A stretch of 64,000 bases of DNA. It comes from Puccinia triticina (lineage: Eukaryota; Basidiomycota; Pucciniomycetes; Pucciniales; Pucciniaceae). Both the position numbers and the translations under genes were made by a program. The notes under the pieces were generated by a model. It worked only from the letters and a program-made list of their open reading frames with translations. It did not search any database and had not been told where the DNA came from. Positions within the stretch are counted from its first letter, which is position 1; the number at the start of each line of letters is the position of its first letter. Shown here piece after piece: positions 1 to 12,849 of this stretch. The stretch is taken from positions 5,881,501 through 5,945,500 of the forward strand of contig NC_070560.1 in NCBI RefSeq assembly GCF_026914185.1. The letters run 5' to 3'.

Positions 1-1776
1 TCATATTCCAAGAATGGGAAAATATCAAGGAATGAAGAAAAATGACTTGGATTTTGATTTAATTTGAGGAAATGGATGGCCATCCAGCACTGTTGTGGCT
101 TGCTTGTCTGAAAGATCATCTACAGTCACATTGAAATTGATCAGAACCCCTAATTCAAGATAATTAGGATGGAATAAAGGGAAAGATCACATCAGGACAA
201 TTCACTCAAAAATTCAAACCGGCAGACAAATAGATTCATCATACTTCTCCCACAGGTCTCATGATGAGTTGAACATGTGGATTGACATAGTTTTCACTTG
301 AAATCAGCACTGAAATTGGAATGAAATCAGAAAAATTCCCTTATCAAGTCATGTTCTGGCAGAGAATATCCCCCCCTGGTATGAGTGTCCACACCATTTT
401 TTCTCTAGTTTTCATTTCTGGGATGGGCCAGGCTTTCCCAATCTTTTTACCATTTTTTCAAATCTTTAAACCCTCTTTTTGAACTTCAATGATGATTTTA
501 ACATTCAAAAACTTGCAATTACATCATGCAGTGTCCTTGATGACACATCTATTTCTGTAAACAAAATGAATCCATAGCATGGAGTTTTTGTTTGGATTAT
601 GACTCAGGACACAGATGCTCAAGTGGACACAAAAAGAGGAGCCGTGAGGCTCGAGAGGAGGGGCAGTAAGGGGGGACGCTCACCGGATGTGGCTCGAGGA
701 CGGAGTGAATTTTTATAGAGAAGAACCAATGGAGATTTATTGCTGGGTACTAGACTATCTTATATAGACTATGTATAGGCAACCAAGTTGTGGGTTGAGA
801 CTGAAATGAATATGCATAGAAATGTGATGGAAACAAAGGGAACTCGGGAAGAGATTGGTGAGATTCAGACTATCACAAACAGAGCACGCATACGAGAGAG
901 TCGGACACAGATGGAAAACTAATCAGGCAAGTACAGGCTGGGATCGATGTGACAAGGCTGTCAAGACAAGCTAGTATGACCACAACACATGGGACAACAC
1001 AGGTGGAGACGGGCATAAGAAGAGATAGGATGGAACACAAGGACTGATAAGAGGGAAGAGATGGAAATCCAACAGTTTTTTTGGCTCTTGTGTGAAATTT
1101 GGTAAATCACACACTGTATTTCATGCGGAAATATTTGAACATGAAACACTGCACAAAATACAGATTCAGCCTCAAATTTTTGTCAGAGCAAGGAAATCAA
1201 GAAATCTTGTTACAGTAAAGCAGAAAGGGACCTCACAACCTCAAGCATGGGATGATGTGAATCTCATGGATAAGCCCCGTTGATTTTTGGGCACCTTTTT
1301 AGTCAGCTGACAGCAGACAAAGCTACTACAACTGATTCAAAAAATCCAAGTTTTCTTAATTCTCTACTCCCGTGGGGTTGACTGCGGGATGGTGTCCCCC
1401 CTCCAACAGAGGGGCTTATTTGATCTAGAGCCTGCAAGGAGATTTGTGTGCCTGACTCTAAAACAAGCAGGAAAACACAATTTGATGGGATTAGTCAGAA
1501 ATCCCATTCTCAGGAACCCAAGGAGTCTTTGGTGCTAGGATGGCCCCTCAAGTGTTGAGAAACACCCATTGCAACATACACCAATTTTGGGGATTCATGA
1601 GATTCCATGTTTGCTGGATGCTTTGCCATTTGGTTTGAAATGACCAATTTCATGATCAAATTATCATGGGTGGGGAGATCAAGCAAGAGAATCCACCATC
1701 CTTTTTTCATTTTTGATGGTATCAATTTTGGTACTCCAAGCCAAGGGTATATGACCAGACATAAGCTGAGTTGATA
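1..1776. other. Upstream AT-rich intergenic DNA, no gene seen
   Basis: I see no credible coding region here. The short open frames lack splice-linked partners or recognisable protein motifs. The stretch around 640-1060, with a TATA-like run and low-complexity purine tracts, could be a decayed LTR, but no second copy is in the window. Confidence 0.4.
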
Positions 1777-1999
1777 GGGGGATTCAAAGTTGGCCATGCA
1801 CAACTTGCATGCACTTTTGCAAGTTGGTGTTCAAGGCTTTTATTGAACACCAAATTTCAAAAAAACCATTCAAGCAGGCTTATGGGGTGTAGTGCAGTGT
1901 GGCTTGCATGCAATTTTGCAACTTGGTGTTCAAGAATGAACTTGAACACCGACTTGCAAAAGTGCATGCAAGTCGTATCTGGCCAACTTTGAAACCCCC
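1777..1999. mobile_element. 223-bp foldback MITE upstream of SEC21
   Basis: The ends are long inverted repeats of about 60 bp: GGGGGATTCAAAGTTGGCCA at the left, and its near-complement ending TTTGAAACCCCC at the right. The element is flanked by TGATA direct repeats (1772-1776 and 2000-2004), consistent with a 5-bp target duplication. The internal motif TGCAAGTTGGTGTTCAAG occurs in both orientations. It ends 262 bp before the SEC21 start codon, so it lies in the promoter or 5' region. A second, left-truncated copy is at 59,940-60,143. There is no coding capacity. The superfamily is not assigned. Confidence 0.75.
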
Positions 2000-2261
2000 T
2001 GATAAATTCACCTCAGGCTTGCCAAGTGACCAAGTCACTCTGCTGGATTCAAGGCAAAAGTTTGCCTGTCTTACGTAATCCCACTCCCTCCCGCCCGGCC
2101 AGCCAGCCAGAGTCGAGACCACCACTAACTTCCACGCCCTCCGTCTTGCGTCACTCGATCTGGGCAACAACAGCAGCATCGCATTCATCAAACACAGCCC
2201 TTTCGCGTTCAGAAGAAAGCACCCGAAGACTGTCCAAAAGAGGCTGAAGAAAGATTGTATC

Positions 2262-5200
2262 ATGTCATTCAAGAAAGATGAAGAAACCGGTGGTGAGCAT
2301 CTCTCCTCCACGTTGCTAATCTTCCTCTCGAGGATTTGACCAGCTAATACCAGCCCCTCTCGACTTGTCCGCGAACAGTGGCCCATTTCATGCAAGATAA
2401 GACGACAGTCATCCAGGAAGCTAGGGTATTCAATGAATCGCCCATCTCGCCTAGAAAATGTCGAATCCTTCTCACCAAAATCATCTACCTACTCTATGTT
2501 GGCGAAACTTTCGGCCCTCAAGAGGCTACCACCTTATTCTTCGGTGTCACCAAACTCTTTCAACATAAGGATGTCGGTAAAATTCATTTGTATGTAATTG
2601 GACGTGTTCTTCAATGGACTGACCTCCATCCTTGCTTATTTGAACAGAGTGCGTTGAGACAAATGGTTTACTTGGTCATCAAGGAACTCTCCGATTTGGC
2701 TCAAGATGTGATCATGGTCACATCGTCGATCATGAAAGACATGCAGCCGAATTTAGAGGTGATCTATCGGCCGAATGCGATTAGAGCACTCTGTAGAGTG
2801 ATCGATGGTTCGATGATCCAGGGTATCGAACGCTTTTACAAGTCGGCGATCGTTGATCGAAACTCATCCATCAGCTCTGCCGCACTCGTTTCTTCATATC
2901 ACCTCTTCCCGATTGCCAAGGACGTCATCAAACGATGGGCGAACGAGGCTCAGGAGTCTCTCAACGCCAAAGGATCTGGTGGTGGTATTGGCTTTATCCC
3001 CGCGAGCGCTTCAAGCTATTTGAGTAGCTTTGGTGGTGGTGGTGGCCAAACTCAGTCCGGTTATCAAGCTGTCGCTAGCTCGAGCTACATCACCCAGTAT
3101 CATGCCTTGGGGCTTTTGTATGCTATCAGACAGCAGGATCGAATGGCTGTCTCCAAGCTCATCCAACAGTTGGGCGGGGGAAAGAGTAACACTCTTAGAA
3201 GTCCTTTTGCCCTCTGCATGTTGATTCGATTTGCTAGTAAAATCATGGACGAAGACCCAAAGTTTGTACTCATTTCTATCCATCCCCCAATTATTTCAGT
3301 ATACCTTACACATCTCCCTCCGCGTTTTTTTTTTGTTCTCCATGTGACCAAACCAGTCTACACAAACAGATGCACGAACTTCTGGAAGGATTTTTGAGGC
3401 ACAAATCTGATATGGTCAACTACGAAGCCGCTCGGGCAATCTGCGAGATGCGAAACGTGACTTCAGCAGAGTTATACCGGCCAGTGGCCGTCCTTCAGTT
3501 GTTCTTATCTTCTCCCAAAGGCGCGCTCAAGTTTTGCGCTATCAGAACGCTGGCCAAGTTAGCCTTGACTCATCCCCAACCGGTTCAAGCCTGCAACCTC
3601 GATATGGAAAGATTGATAAATGATGATAATAGAGGTGTTGCCACCTTTGCCATCACGACCTTGCTCAAAGTAAGTTTTTTTCAAACTTGAACAAGCTTAT
3701 TGTCAGCACCGGACGGATGTAAATTTTTTCTTTTTTTCTTTGTAGACTGGAAATGAAGCGTCAGTTGATCGCCTCATGAAACAAATTTCGGCCTTCATGT
3801 CGGAAATTTCGGATGAATTCAAAGTAACTATCGTCAACGCGATCCGAGCGTTGTGTCTCAAGTTCCCCGCCAAACAAGCAGTCATGTTAAACTTCCTTTC
3901 TGGAATCTTACGTGATGAAGGCGGTTATGATTTCAAACGAGCCGTTGTTGAAGCTATCTTTGACATGATTAAGTTCATTGGCGAATCTAAAGAAACTGGT
4001 GACTCTCAGGCTAAACCTTTTTTCCATTGAGTTTTCGAAGAATGGCTTTTGAACTGAGATTTTTTTTTTAACTCTATTTCTTATTCTAGCGTTGGCTCAA
4101 CTGTGTGAATTCATTGAAGATTGCGAGTTCACCAAACTGTCTGTTAGGATTTTACATCTATTGGGGATCGAGGGTCCCAAAGCGCTCCACCCTTCGAAAT
4201 ACATCCGATATATTTATAACCGAGTCATCTTAGAAAACGCCATCGTAAGGGCGGCTGCAGTATCAAGTCTAGCCAAGTTTGGTGTTAATGTACCCGATCT
4301 TAGGGTGAAAGCAAGTATCAAGGTACTTCTGACAAGGTCTGTACCACTTTCAACTTTTACCTCTAGTACTTATGTTTGTAATACTTGCTAACTCATATTT
4401 TAGGTGCTTGGATGACGTGGATGACGAGGTTCGTGACCGAGCGGCGCTGTATCTCAAGGTGCTGGAAGAAGAACCGCTGGCCGAGAAATTTGTGAAAGAC
4501 GGTGAGCCTTCTTTCTAATCGAACTTCTATCATGCGATGAAATGCTCACATCATTCAATGGGGCCGATGGTCGCACTGATCTATTAGAATCGACGATCTC
4601 TCTAGCCACATTGGAATCGAAATTGGCCACTTACATCTCTCAAAAGGAGTCGTCTCAAGCCCCATTCGAAATAACGAGTATTCCGAGGATCAGTCGTGAA
4701 CAAGCTTGCCAAGAAGCTCTTCGTGCGCCATTTTTTCTTGTTTTGCTTATTTTGTTGGCTGATCTGGGTGACACTTTTGAATCAGGTGCCCGCCAAGAAG
4801 CATCATCAGATGTGGCCGGTTTCAACAACACTAGCAAAGCCACCGATAAACAGTCGGCCGCACCTGCGGCTTCAGCCTCAACCACCGCCGAAAGTCAACG
4901 CGAATATGCCATCCAACTTGATGCTGTCCCAGAATTTTCAACTTACGGGAAAGTGTTCAAAAGCTCTGCTAAGCCGATTCCTCTTACTGAACATGAAACT
5001 GAATACGTTGTCAGTGTTGTGAAACACATATTTGCTGAGCATGTGGTATTTCAGGTAAATCTGCCGGTTTTGACTGATCCCAAGGATGAAATCGGCTAAC
5101 GAGGGAAACGAAACTCACTTTTTCTTTTATTCCCGATACGCAGTTCAACTTGACGAATACATTGCCAGACACGATCCTGGAGCAGGTTTCCGTGCTGACG

Positions 5201-5861
5201 AACCCACCCGAAGAAGGCTTGAGTGAAGATTTCATCATTCCAATCCCCAAGATGTCAAATGAGCCTGGGATAATCTACGTGTCCTACACACGTTCAAGTC
5301 CTGAAAACTACGCCCTTGGCAGCTTTAACTGTACCTTGAAATTTATCTCCAAGGAGGTTGATCCGATCAGTGGCGAACCGGAGGAAGAGGGTTACGAGGA
5401 CGAATATCAGATCGAAGACGTCGAATTAGGCGTTGGTGATTACATCATTCCGACTTATGTCACCTTCACTACTGAATGGGATAGACTACGGACCGGGGCA
5501 ACTGCAACTGAAACATTCCAACTGAGCGCATTGAAAAGCTTGAAATGTGAGTGATTTCAGGATTGTCAACGTCAACAAAAATAAAATAAAAATGAACGAC
5601 AACTGATTGATCGCATGCATCTTAGCTGCATGTGATACACTAATTGAGCTGTTGAACATGGAGCCGTTGGGAGGGACCGAGAATCCCAGTTCGACCACGG
5701 TCCATACACTTCAATTGGCCGGGATTCTGTGCGGCGGTGAAGGGAATATCCTGGTGCGAACTCGAATGACGTTTAGTGCCGATCAAGGGGTTACCATCGA
5801 GATGTCCGCCAGGGCTGAGAAGCCAAAAGCCGTCCAACTTGTCATGTCGGCAATCGCTTGA
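2262..5861 (+). CDS. SEC21: Coatomer subunit gamma (gamma-COP, Sec21), 10 exons
   Basis: This is the large COPI coat subunit for Golgi-to-ER and intra-Golgi vesicles. It builds the adaptin-like core with beta, delta and zeta COP. Exons by splice signals and frame: 2262-2292, 2379-3265, 3370-3669, 3746-3998, 4090-4336, 4404-4501, 4588-4722, 4786-5054, 5144-5546, 5626-5861. They sum to 2,859 nt (952 aa), close to the usual 870-950 aa. The N-terminus begins [11 protein letters not shown] and is followed by the conserved [15 protein letters not shown] block. The adaptin-type helical trunk includes [20 protein letters not shown] and [20 protein letters not shown]. The C-terminal appendage includes [12 protein letters not shown] and ends in VQLVMSAIA. 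An acidic, Ser/Ala-rich linker lies in exon 8. The start is the first ATG in frame with the family N-terminus; exon 1 is only 31 nt. One donor is GTCTGT (4337). The exon borders are inferred, not from cDNA. Confidence 0.96.
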
Positions 5862-6960
5862 AAACTTTTTCCAAGCACTCTTCAAACAAAAAAGGAGGCG
5901 GTTTATCCTCTTCTTCTCTTTCAATTTCTTCCTTGGAGTTGGTTCTTCCTGTTTGGTATAGTTTTACATCGCTGGTTCCTTTGACCTTCTGTTTGAAAAT
6001 TGTTTGCTCTTTTCTCTCAACCTCTTCATTTCACTTCATGTTTTTGTTATCTTTATGAATACATAGAAGTACTCCGTTTTCTTCCTTGCAAATGTTACGT
6101 ACATTCTCCAGCCTATCTAGCCGACGTATCTAAGCGGCCGTGCTGGGGTGACTCTTTACTTTCTGCTGGCTTCTTTTTTGTTTCGCTTTAAAGGTATCAA
6201 ATGACTCAACAATCTGTGCCATGCCCCGTTCTCCCTGCACAAGTCATTATGACCTTTGGCGCTTCTTATTAATTGGAAGAAGGTGCTTTAAAGCACCTAA
6301 TGTGTTGCTTCTGGAAGTTGATGCCTGGTGGTTATTGTGTTAGTAATACAACTTCAACCCAGTCAATAGTTTGTTTTGTATTTAATAATTTGTGCATAAC
6401 ACCTTCAGTGGATGACTTCCCGTGGGCTAAAAATTCAGATCTGTCAGGCCAGGTTAAACCTTACTGGCTGGTGAGAACTTGATCTCAATCACTTTTCACC
6501 AGCAAGTAAGGTTTAGATCTGTGAAATTTTAGTCTGTACGGGGGGCGTAGATCCTACGGGAAGTCTTCCAGTTATGATGTGTCCAAACAGGGCCTAGGTA
6601 TGTGGCATACTTGCAAGACAATCCAGATTTCAAACTCCCAGAAAAATGTATAACACTTGATGCAAACACAATGCTGGGATTAAACAGGTCGTGAGAGTCT
6701 TGCAGGAGAAAAGTCTCGAATAGGGTCGAATTAGGAGATTGTCTGCATTGAAATAGTTGGCTTTTTGATGAGGGGAAGTGTTCCTTCAAATCTGAAAATT
6801 TCAATTTGCCATAGATTACTTGATCAGATACAAGAATGATTTCATTACGACGACTGTACAATTGTTAAGAATCAAATTGGTAGAACTGTTCATGATTTTG
6901 ACTGATTGTGTGATATGTTCTATTTATTGCTTTGCATTTTTGAAAATGAATCGCCAGAAA
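5862..6960. other. Convergent intergenic region between SEC21 and NPY1
   Basis: The two genes converge here, so this 1.1 kb should hold both 3' UTRs. It is AT-rich, and no additional gene is supported. It contains one imperfect foldback (6430-6530). Confidence 0.6.
6430..6530. repeat. Imperfect foldback (inverted repeat)
   Basis: TAAACCTTACTGGCTGGTGA is answered by TCACCAGCAAGTAAGGTTTA. Outer arms AGATCTGT and AAATTT extend the symmetry. It lies between two convergent genes and could be a small MITE relic or a structured 3' UTR element. No target duplication was identified. Confidence 0.55.
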
Positions 6961-8953
<1,993 letters not shown>

Positions 8954-9399
8954 TTTCTTGAAAGAGTCTCAAAGAGCCTGAAAAAAAACACAAAACTTAA
9001 TTCTCAGTAACTCATGTTGTTAGATGTAACAAACAAAAAGTAAACTGGCTAATCTTAGTCAACCCACGTTTTCCCGTTGACTGGAGAAATGGGATGAAGA
9101 CCCAGCAAGCTGTGCAAATAAAGATGAAAGTTAAAACCATTCAGCTTTTGGTCACATTTACAAGTACTGTCTGAGGAACAAGGACCTACCTGGTGTGATG
9201 TTTCCAATACAAAGCTGCTATTTATTGGCATTCCAGCGTCCGTGACTCGGTTGTTGGCTCTCTCTGTTCATGGAGGCCCTCTTTGGGCCTTGAGGGCTAC
9301 CGTTATGCAATTTGAAGAAACCCAGAGCAGTTTTGAGAATGTGAAAATACCCAAATTGTAGCTGCTGTCCATCATCTCGTACAACAAACCAGACACATC
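8954..9399. promoter_or_regulatory. Divergent promoter region NPY1 / SQT1-like
   Basis: 446 bp separate the start codons of two divergently transcribed housekeeping genes, so both promoters and 5' UTRs must lie here. I see no clear TATA box or known operator. The assignment rests on gene arrangement only. Confidence 0.6.
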
Positions 9400-11086
9400 A
9401 TGGATGAAAACGAAACATCAAATCCAGGAATGGCCGCAGTGGAGCTGACCGGAGATGACGACCAGCATCTTCAAGAGCAAATAGAAATAAACGAAGAAGA
9501 TATCGCCGAATGCATTGATTGCCCGGTCGTTGAAGGAGAAGTTCCGATGGAAGACGGAGACACGGATGAAGAGATGGCGGAAGCCAACGAACAATCCGAG
9601 CCACCTTTCGATAGTTCGATTACACGCTTTACCAAGCACCAGGAACCGGTCTTCTGTCTGGCCACTCATCCGCGCAATCCTCAGATCTGTGCCAGCGGCG
9701 GGGCGGACGATCTAGGTTACATTTGGAATACATCGACTGGTGAAGAAATTCTTAAACTCGAAGGTCATCAAGATTCCCTTTCGTCCATCGAGTTCAGTAA
9801 CGATGGGGAATATCTGGCAACTGGTGGCGTGGACGCCACCATCAAAATCTGGAAAAATCTGGATCCTCAGGGATTCTCGGAATGGGAATTTCTTCTTGAC
9901 CTCGAAGCTCCCGAAGAAGTCACAGTAAGATCACATCCTCCAAAGTTCAAGTTTTGCAACTTGCTCACTCACTGATTAATCTCCTTTTTTTCTCTTTTTT
10001 TTTTTTGGTTAACAAACAACAAGTGGCTTACATGGCACCCTAAACAGACAGTCTTACTGGCTGGATTTTCCGATGGAATGATCTACATGTGGCAGAGTTC
10101 GTAAAGTCGTTCACTCCTGTACCTTGAGGTTAGATAGCGCTCACTTCCCATATAAGAACAAAGTTGTAATTCCTAAGGGTTTTCCTTTTTATTTGTAACA
10201 ATGCAGTCCCTTCGGGCTCGATGCAAGTTTTTGCAGGTCACGATTCAATGACTACTTGTGGCAGGTTTACTCCGGATGGTATGTCGCCCACTCGGCCTTT
10301 CTCTCACCTAACCCTGCTCCACACAAACCTCGACGTAACTAAATGTTGTCCATTTTTTGATACTAGGTCAGAAAATTTTAAGTGCTACCGATTCAGGGAT
10401 GCTTTTCATTTGGGACCCCAAGACTGGTAAAACGCAGCATAAGATCAACCTAAACCAAGGAAAATTTGCTTTCAGGCCACAGCAAGATCAATCTGGCGTC
10501 AACTCCCTCGTCATCAACCAAGCCAGCACTATATGTGTCCTGGGTGGTATTGCCAACGGCGGAGTGCGCCTGGTCAACTTGAAGATGGGAACCATAATAG
10601 CCGCTCTAGATGAACACGAAAGCCATGCAACGGTAGAAGTAGAAATATTCGAGCCCACAGGTCTAGGTGTACCGTTGCTGATCAGTGCAGGAACAGATGG
10701 TACAGCTTTCATTCACGATGCTGCCTCGTTCAAGTTACGAAATTCCGTTCGTCACCAGGTAAGTGTCAAATGCCTTCCATTTACGAACTATCTTTGCTGC
10801 ACGCGCCCCCACAACAACAAAGGGTTGATGATCAAACTAATGCGAAAAAAAATGTCTTTCGGTATGATAGGACGCCATTACCACCTTAGTGATCCATCGA
10901 GCAACTGGCCAAATGACAACTGGATCCCTGGATAAGACACTGTCTACATGGAACCTAAAAACAGCTGAACAGTTGAAGGTTCACTCGGGACACCAAGACG
11001 TCGTTCACATGGCAAAGTTGACGAGTGATCATAAAAAACTGATCTCTTGTAGTGATGATGGGAATGCATTAGTCTTCGAAATTTAA
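9400..11086 (+). CDS. SQT1: WD40 protein, Sqt1/AAMP-like ribosome assembly factor, 5 exons
   Basis: Exons 9400-9924, 10024-10096, 10207-10278, 10367-10758, 10871-11086 join to 1,278 nt (425 aa), close to yeast Sqt1 (about 430 aa). The first ~75 residues are acidic (runs of E and D), as in the family. Seven-blade WD40 repeats follow: HQEPVFCLATHP, GHQDSLSSIEFS, WLTWHPKQTVLLAG, MWQIPSGSMQVFAGH, CGRFTPDGQKILSATDSG, and the final HQDVVHMAKL. Known role of Sqt1: chaperones newly made Rpl10/uL16 for loading onto 60S subunits; the animal homologue is AAMP. The exon 2 donor is the non-standard but GT-containing GTTCGT at 10097, chosen because it alone restores the conserved IPSG. Orthology to Sqt1 rather than another AAMP-like protein is inferred. 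Confidence 0.9.
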
Positions 11087-11109
11087 AGTGTGCTATTTAT
11101 TTCCAATTG

Positions 11110-11520
11110 CGTATCTTTTTGTGGACTTACTTCATGCACTGCAAAAAACTCTCCTTGCACTGTACAGTGTGCGCATTTCCAAACACTTTGTACACTGCGG
11201 GTGAAGGAAGCAACATTTTCAAGACTTTTTTTGATGAATCAATACAGGCCTCTGATGGTCCTCTGTGATTTTTTTTGGAGTTTTATGAAGTTACTTGTGT
11301 GCTGAAAACACCCATCAAGAAACAAAACAGGACCAGTCATACAGGGACCTGGAATTCATGTTCCTGCATGCCAAAAACTCCAAACAATTTACTGAATCAT
11401 GATAAATCCATATTCAAGTGTTTCAGAACTTATTGGACACTTTGTGCAAGATTAAAGCTTTGAAAAATTGCACCACATACTGGCGCACTTTGACAGATTT
11501 CATGCAAACCTTCTTAGGCC
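11110..11520 (+). repeat. Family Y interspersed repeat, copy 1
   Basis: The stretch beginning GGACTTACTTCATGCACTGC and including CACTTTGTACACTGCGGGTG, AGGACCTGGAATTCATGTTC-type text and AATCATGATAAATCC recurs near 39,640-40,000 (inverted), 50,978-51,310 (inverted) and 57,200-57,640 (direct). It starts just after the SQT1-like stop codon, so it may supply 3' UTR sequence. It is non-coding. The TIR-like start resembles that of palindromic element X (45,994). Confidence 0.65.
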
Positions 11521-11804
11521 CTGTTTGAACGCCCAGTGTGACATGATAAATTGCATCCTAATATAATACAGCCCAATGTGCAATCCAACTGTAATAAAGC
11601 CAATAAAAAAATGATCAGATTTATAACATGACTGTTTGGCACATCCGGTAAGAGTCTGAAGTAGACTCTTCACTCAAGGACCTGGTTGAAGGGATGGGAT
11701 CCACCAAATGGATCAAGAAGGGCCTTGAGGCAAGACCAATGTCTTGGAGAGAATTCTAGAACCCAACAGTGTTTTATTTCCTAGCTCAGTAGAAGAATCA
11801 GCAT

Positions 11805-12537
11805 TAGAGAATAACAATTTGAACCTGTTGCTAGGTACCTGGCACTGCCTGGCGGGTACTGCTGGCACCCGCCGGGCAGTGCCAGGTGCCTGTTTTTTAT
11901 GAAAAGTGGGGGGGTACCCGGGTACTGCTTGAGGTACCCGCTCAAGTGCCTACCAATGCGGCAGGGGCTGGAGCCCGTGCCTAATACATTGCACCCGGCA
12001 AGCCAGACTTTGAGCATCTCGCCAAGAGAAATTCACACCTCTTGGCAAGATGAATTTGTACCAGCTCACCAAGAAGAATTCATCCACCCCGGCGAGCTGG
12101 ACTTTGACCAGCTCGCCAGGAGAAATCTACACCTCTTGGCAAGAAATCCATCTTGCCAAGGGGTATGTCTCTTGGCAAGCTGGTCAAAGTCCAGCTCTCC
12201 GGGAGAAATACACACCTACTGGCGAGCTGAATTTTTACACCAGCTCGCCAAGGGTGTTCTTCCTGGTGAGCTGGTCAAAGCCCAGTCCGCCGAGAGGTGT
12301 GCATTCATCTAGGTGAGCTGGACTTACCAGCTCGCCAAGAGACATACCTCTTGGCAAGCTGGACTTTGGGGAATTGGTGTCCCCAGTCCCATACACCAAG
12401 TACGTGATAAAAAGGCACAAAGTACCGCTGGTACCCGCCAGGCGGTGCCGGGTGCGGTACTTGGTCCCTGCTTGGGGAAAAAAACTTACTTGGTACCGGG
12501 GTGCCAACCGTACCTGGGTCCAAATCATTATTCTCTA
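11805..12537. mobile_element. 733-bp non-autonomous hAT-like element (MITE)
   Basis: The element begins TAGAGAATAACAATTTGAAC and ends with the near-inverse GGTCCAAATCATTATTCTCTA. It is bounded by perfect 8-bp direct repeats ATCAGCAT (11797-11804, 12538-12545), the hAT signature. An uninterrupted paralogue of the target exists at 12,613-12,656, with a single ATCAGCAT. Subterminal GGTAC/GTACC-rich blocks and many internal copies of CAGCTCGCCAAGAG and CTCTTGGCAAG in both orientations are present. There is no transposase. Confidence 0.9.
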
Positions 12538-12612
12538 ATCAGCATTGTTCTCTCTATTTACAATTGGTGATGATGAGAAATGAAAAGGAAAAGGAAAAGA
12601 AGAAAAGGCTTA

Positions 12613-12656
12613 CCTAGCTCAGTAGAAGAATCAGCATTGTTCTCTACTGAGCTAGG
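12613..12656. repeat. Hairpin, copia 3'-end type; empty site of the hAT MITE
   Basis: CCTAGCTCAGTAGA and TCTACTGAGCTAGG form a perfect 14-bp stem around AGAATCAGCATTGT-type loop sequence. The same arrangement (hairpin, purine tract, then TGCTGAG/TGTTGAG) occurs before the 3' LTR of the copia element at 38,362-38,614. This is therefore probably the 3' UTR and polypurine tract of an older, related copia copy. Confidence 0.6.
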
Positions 12657-12849
12657 AAGGAGGTGGAGGTGCTGAGACTAAGTCTTTGAGTGGATTTGAG
12701 TGTGTGATATTCCTGTGATTGATTTGTGAACGCGTGGAGAACGCGTGGGGCTCACACATCCACTCCAGAATAATTTGTACGTTTACAACAGGCTGTTTGG
12801 AAAACCAGAGCAGACAAGCATTGGCTATGTACACTACACACCCCTGGGA

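Noticed and set aside
1510..1803. 97-aa minus-strand ORF
   Set aside because: It overlaps the MITE end, has no recognisable motif, and its composition matches intergenic DNA.
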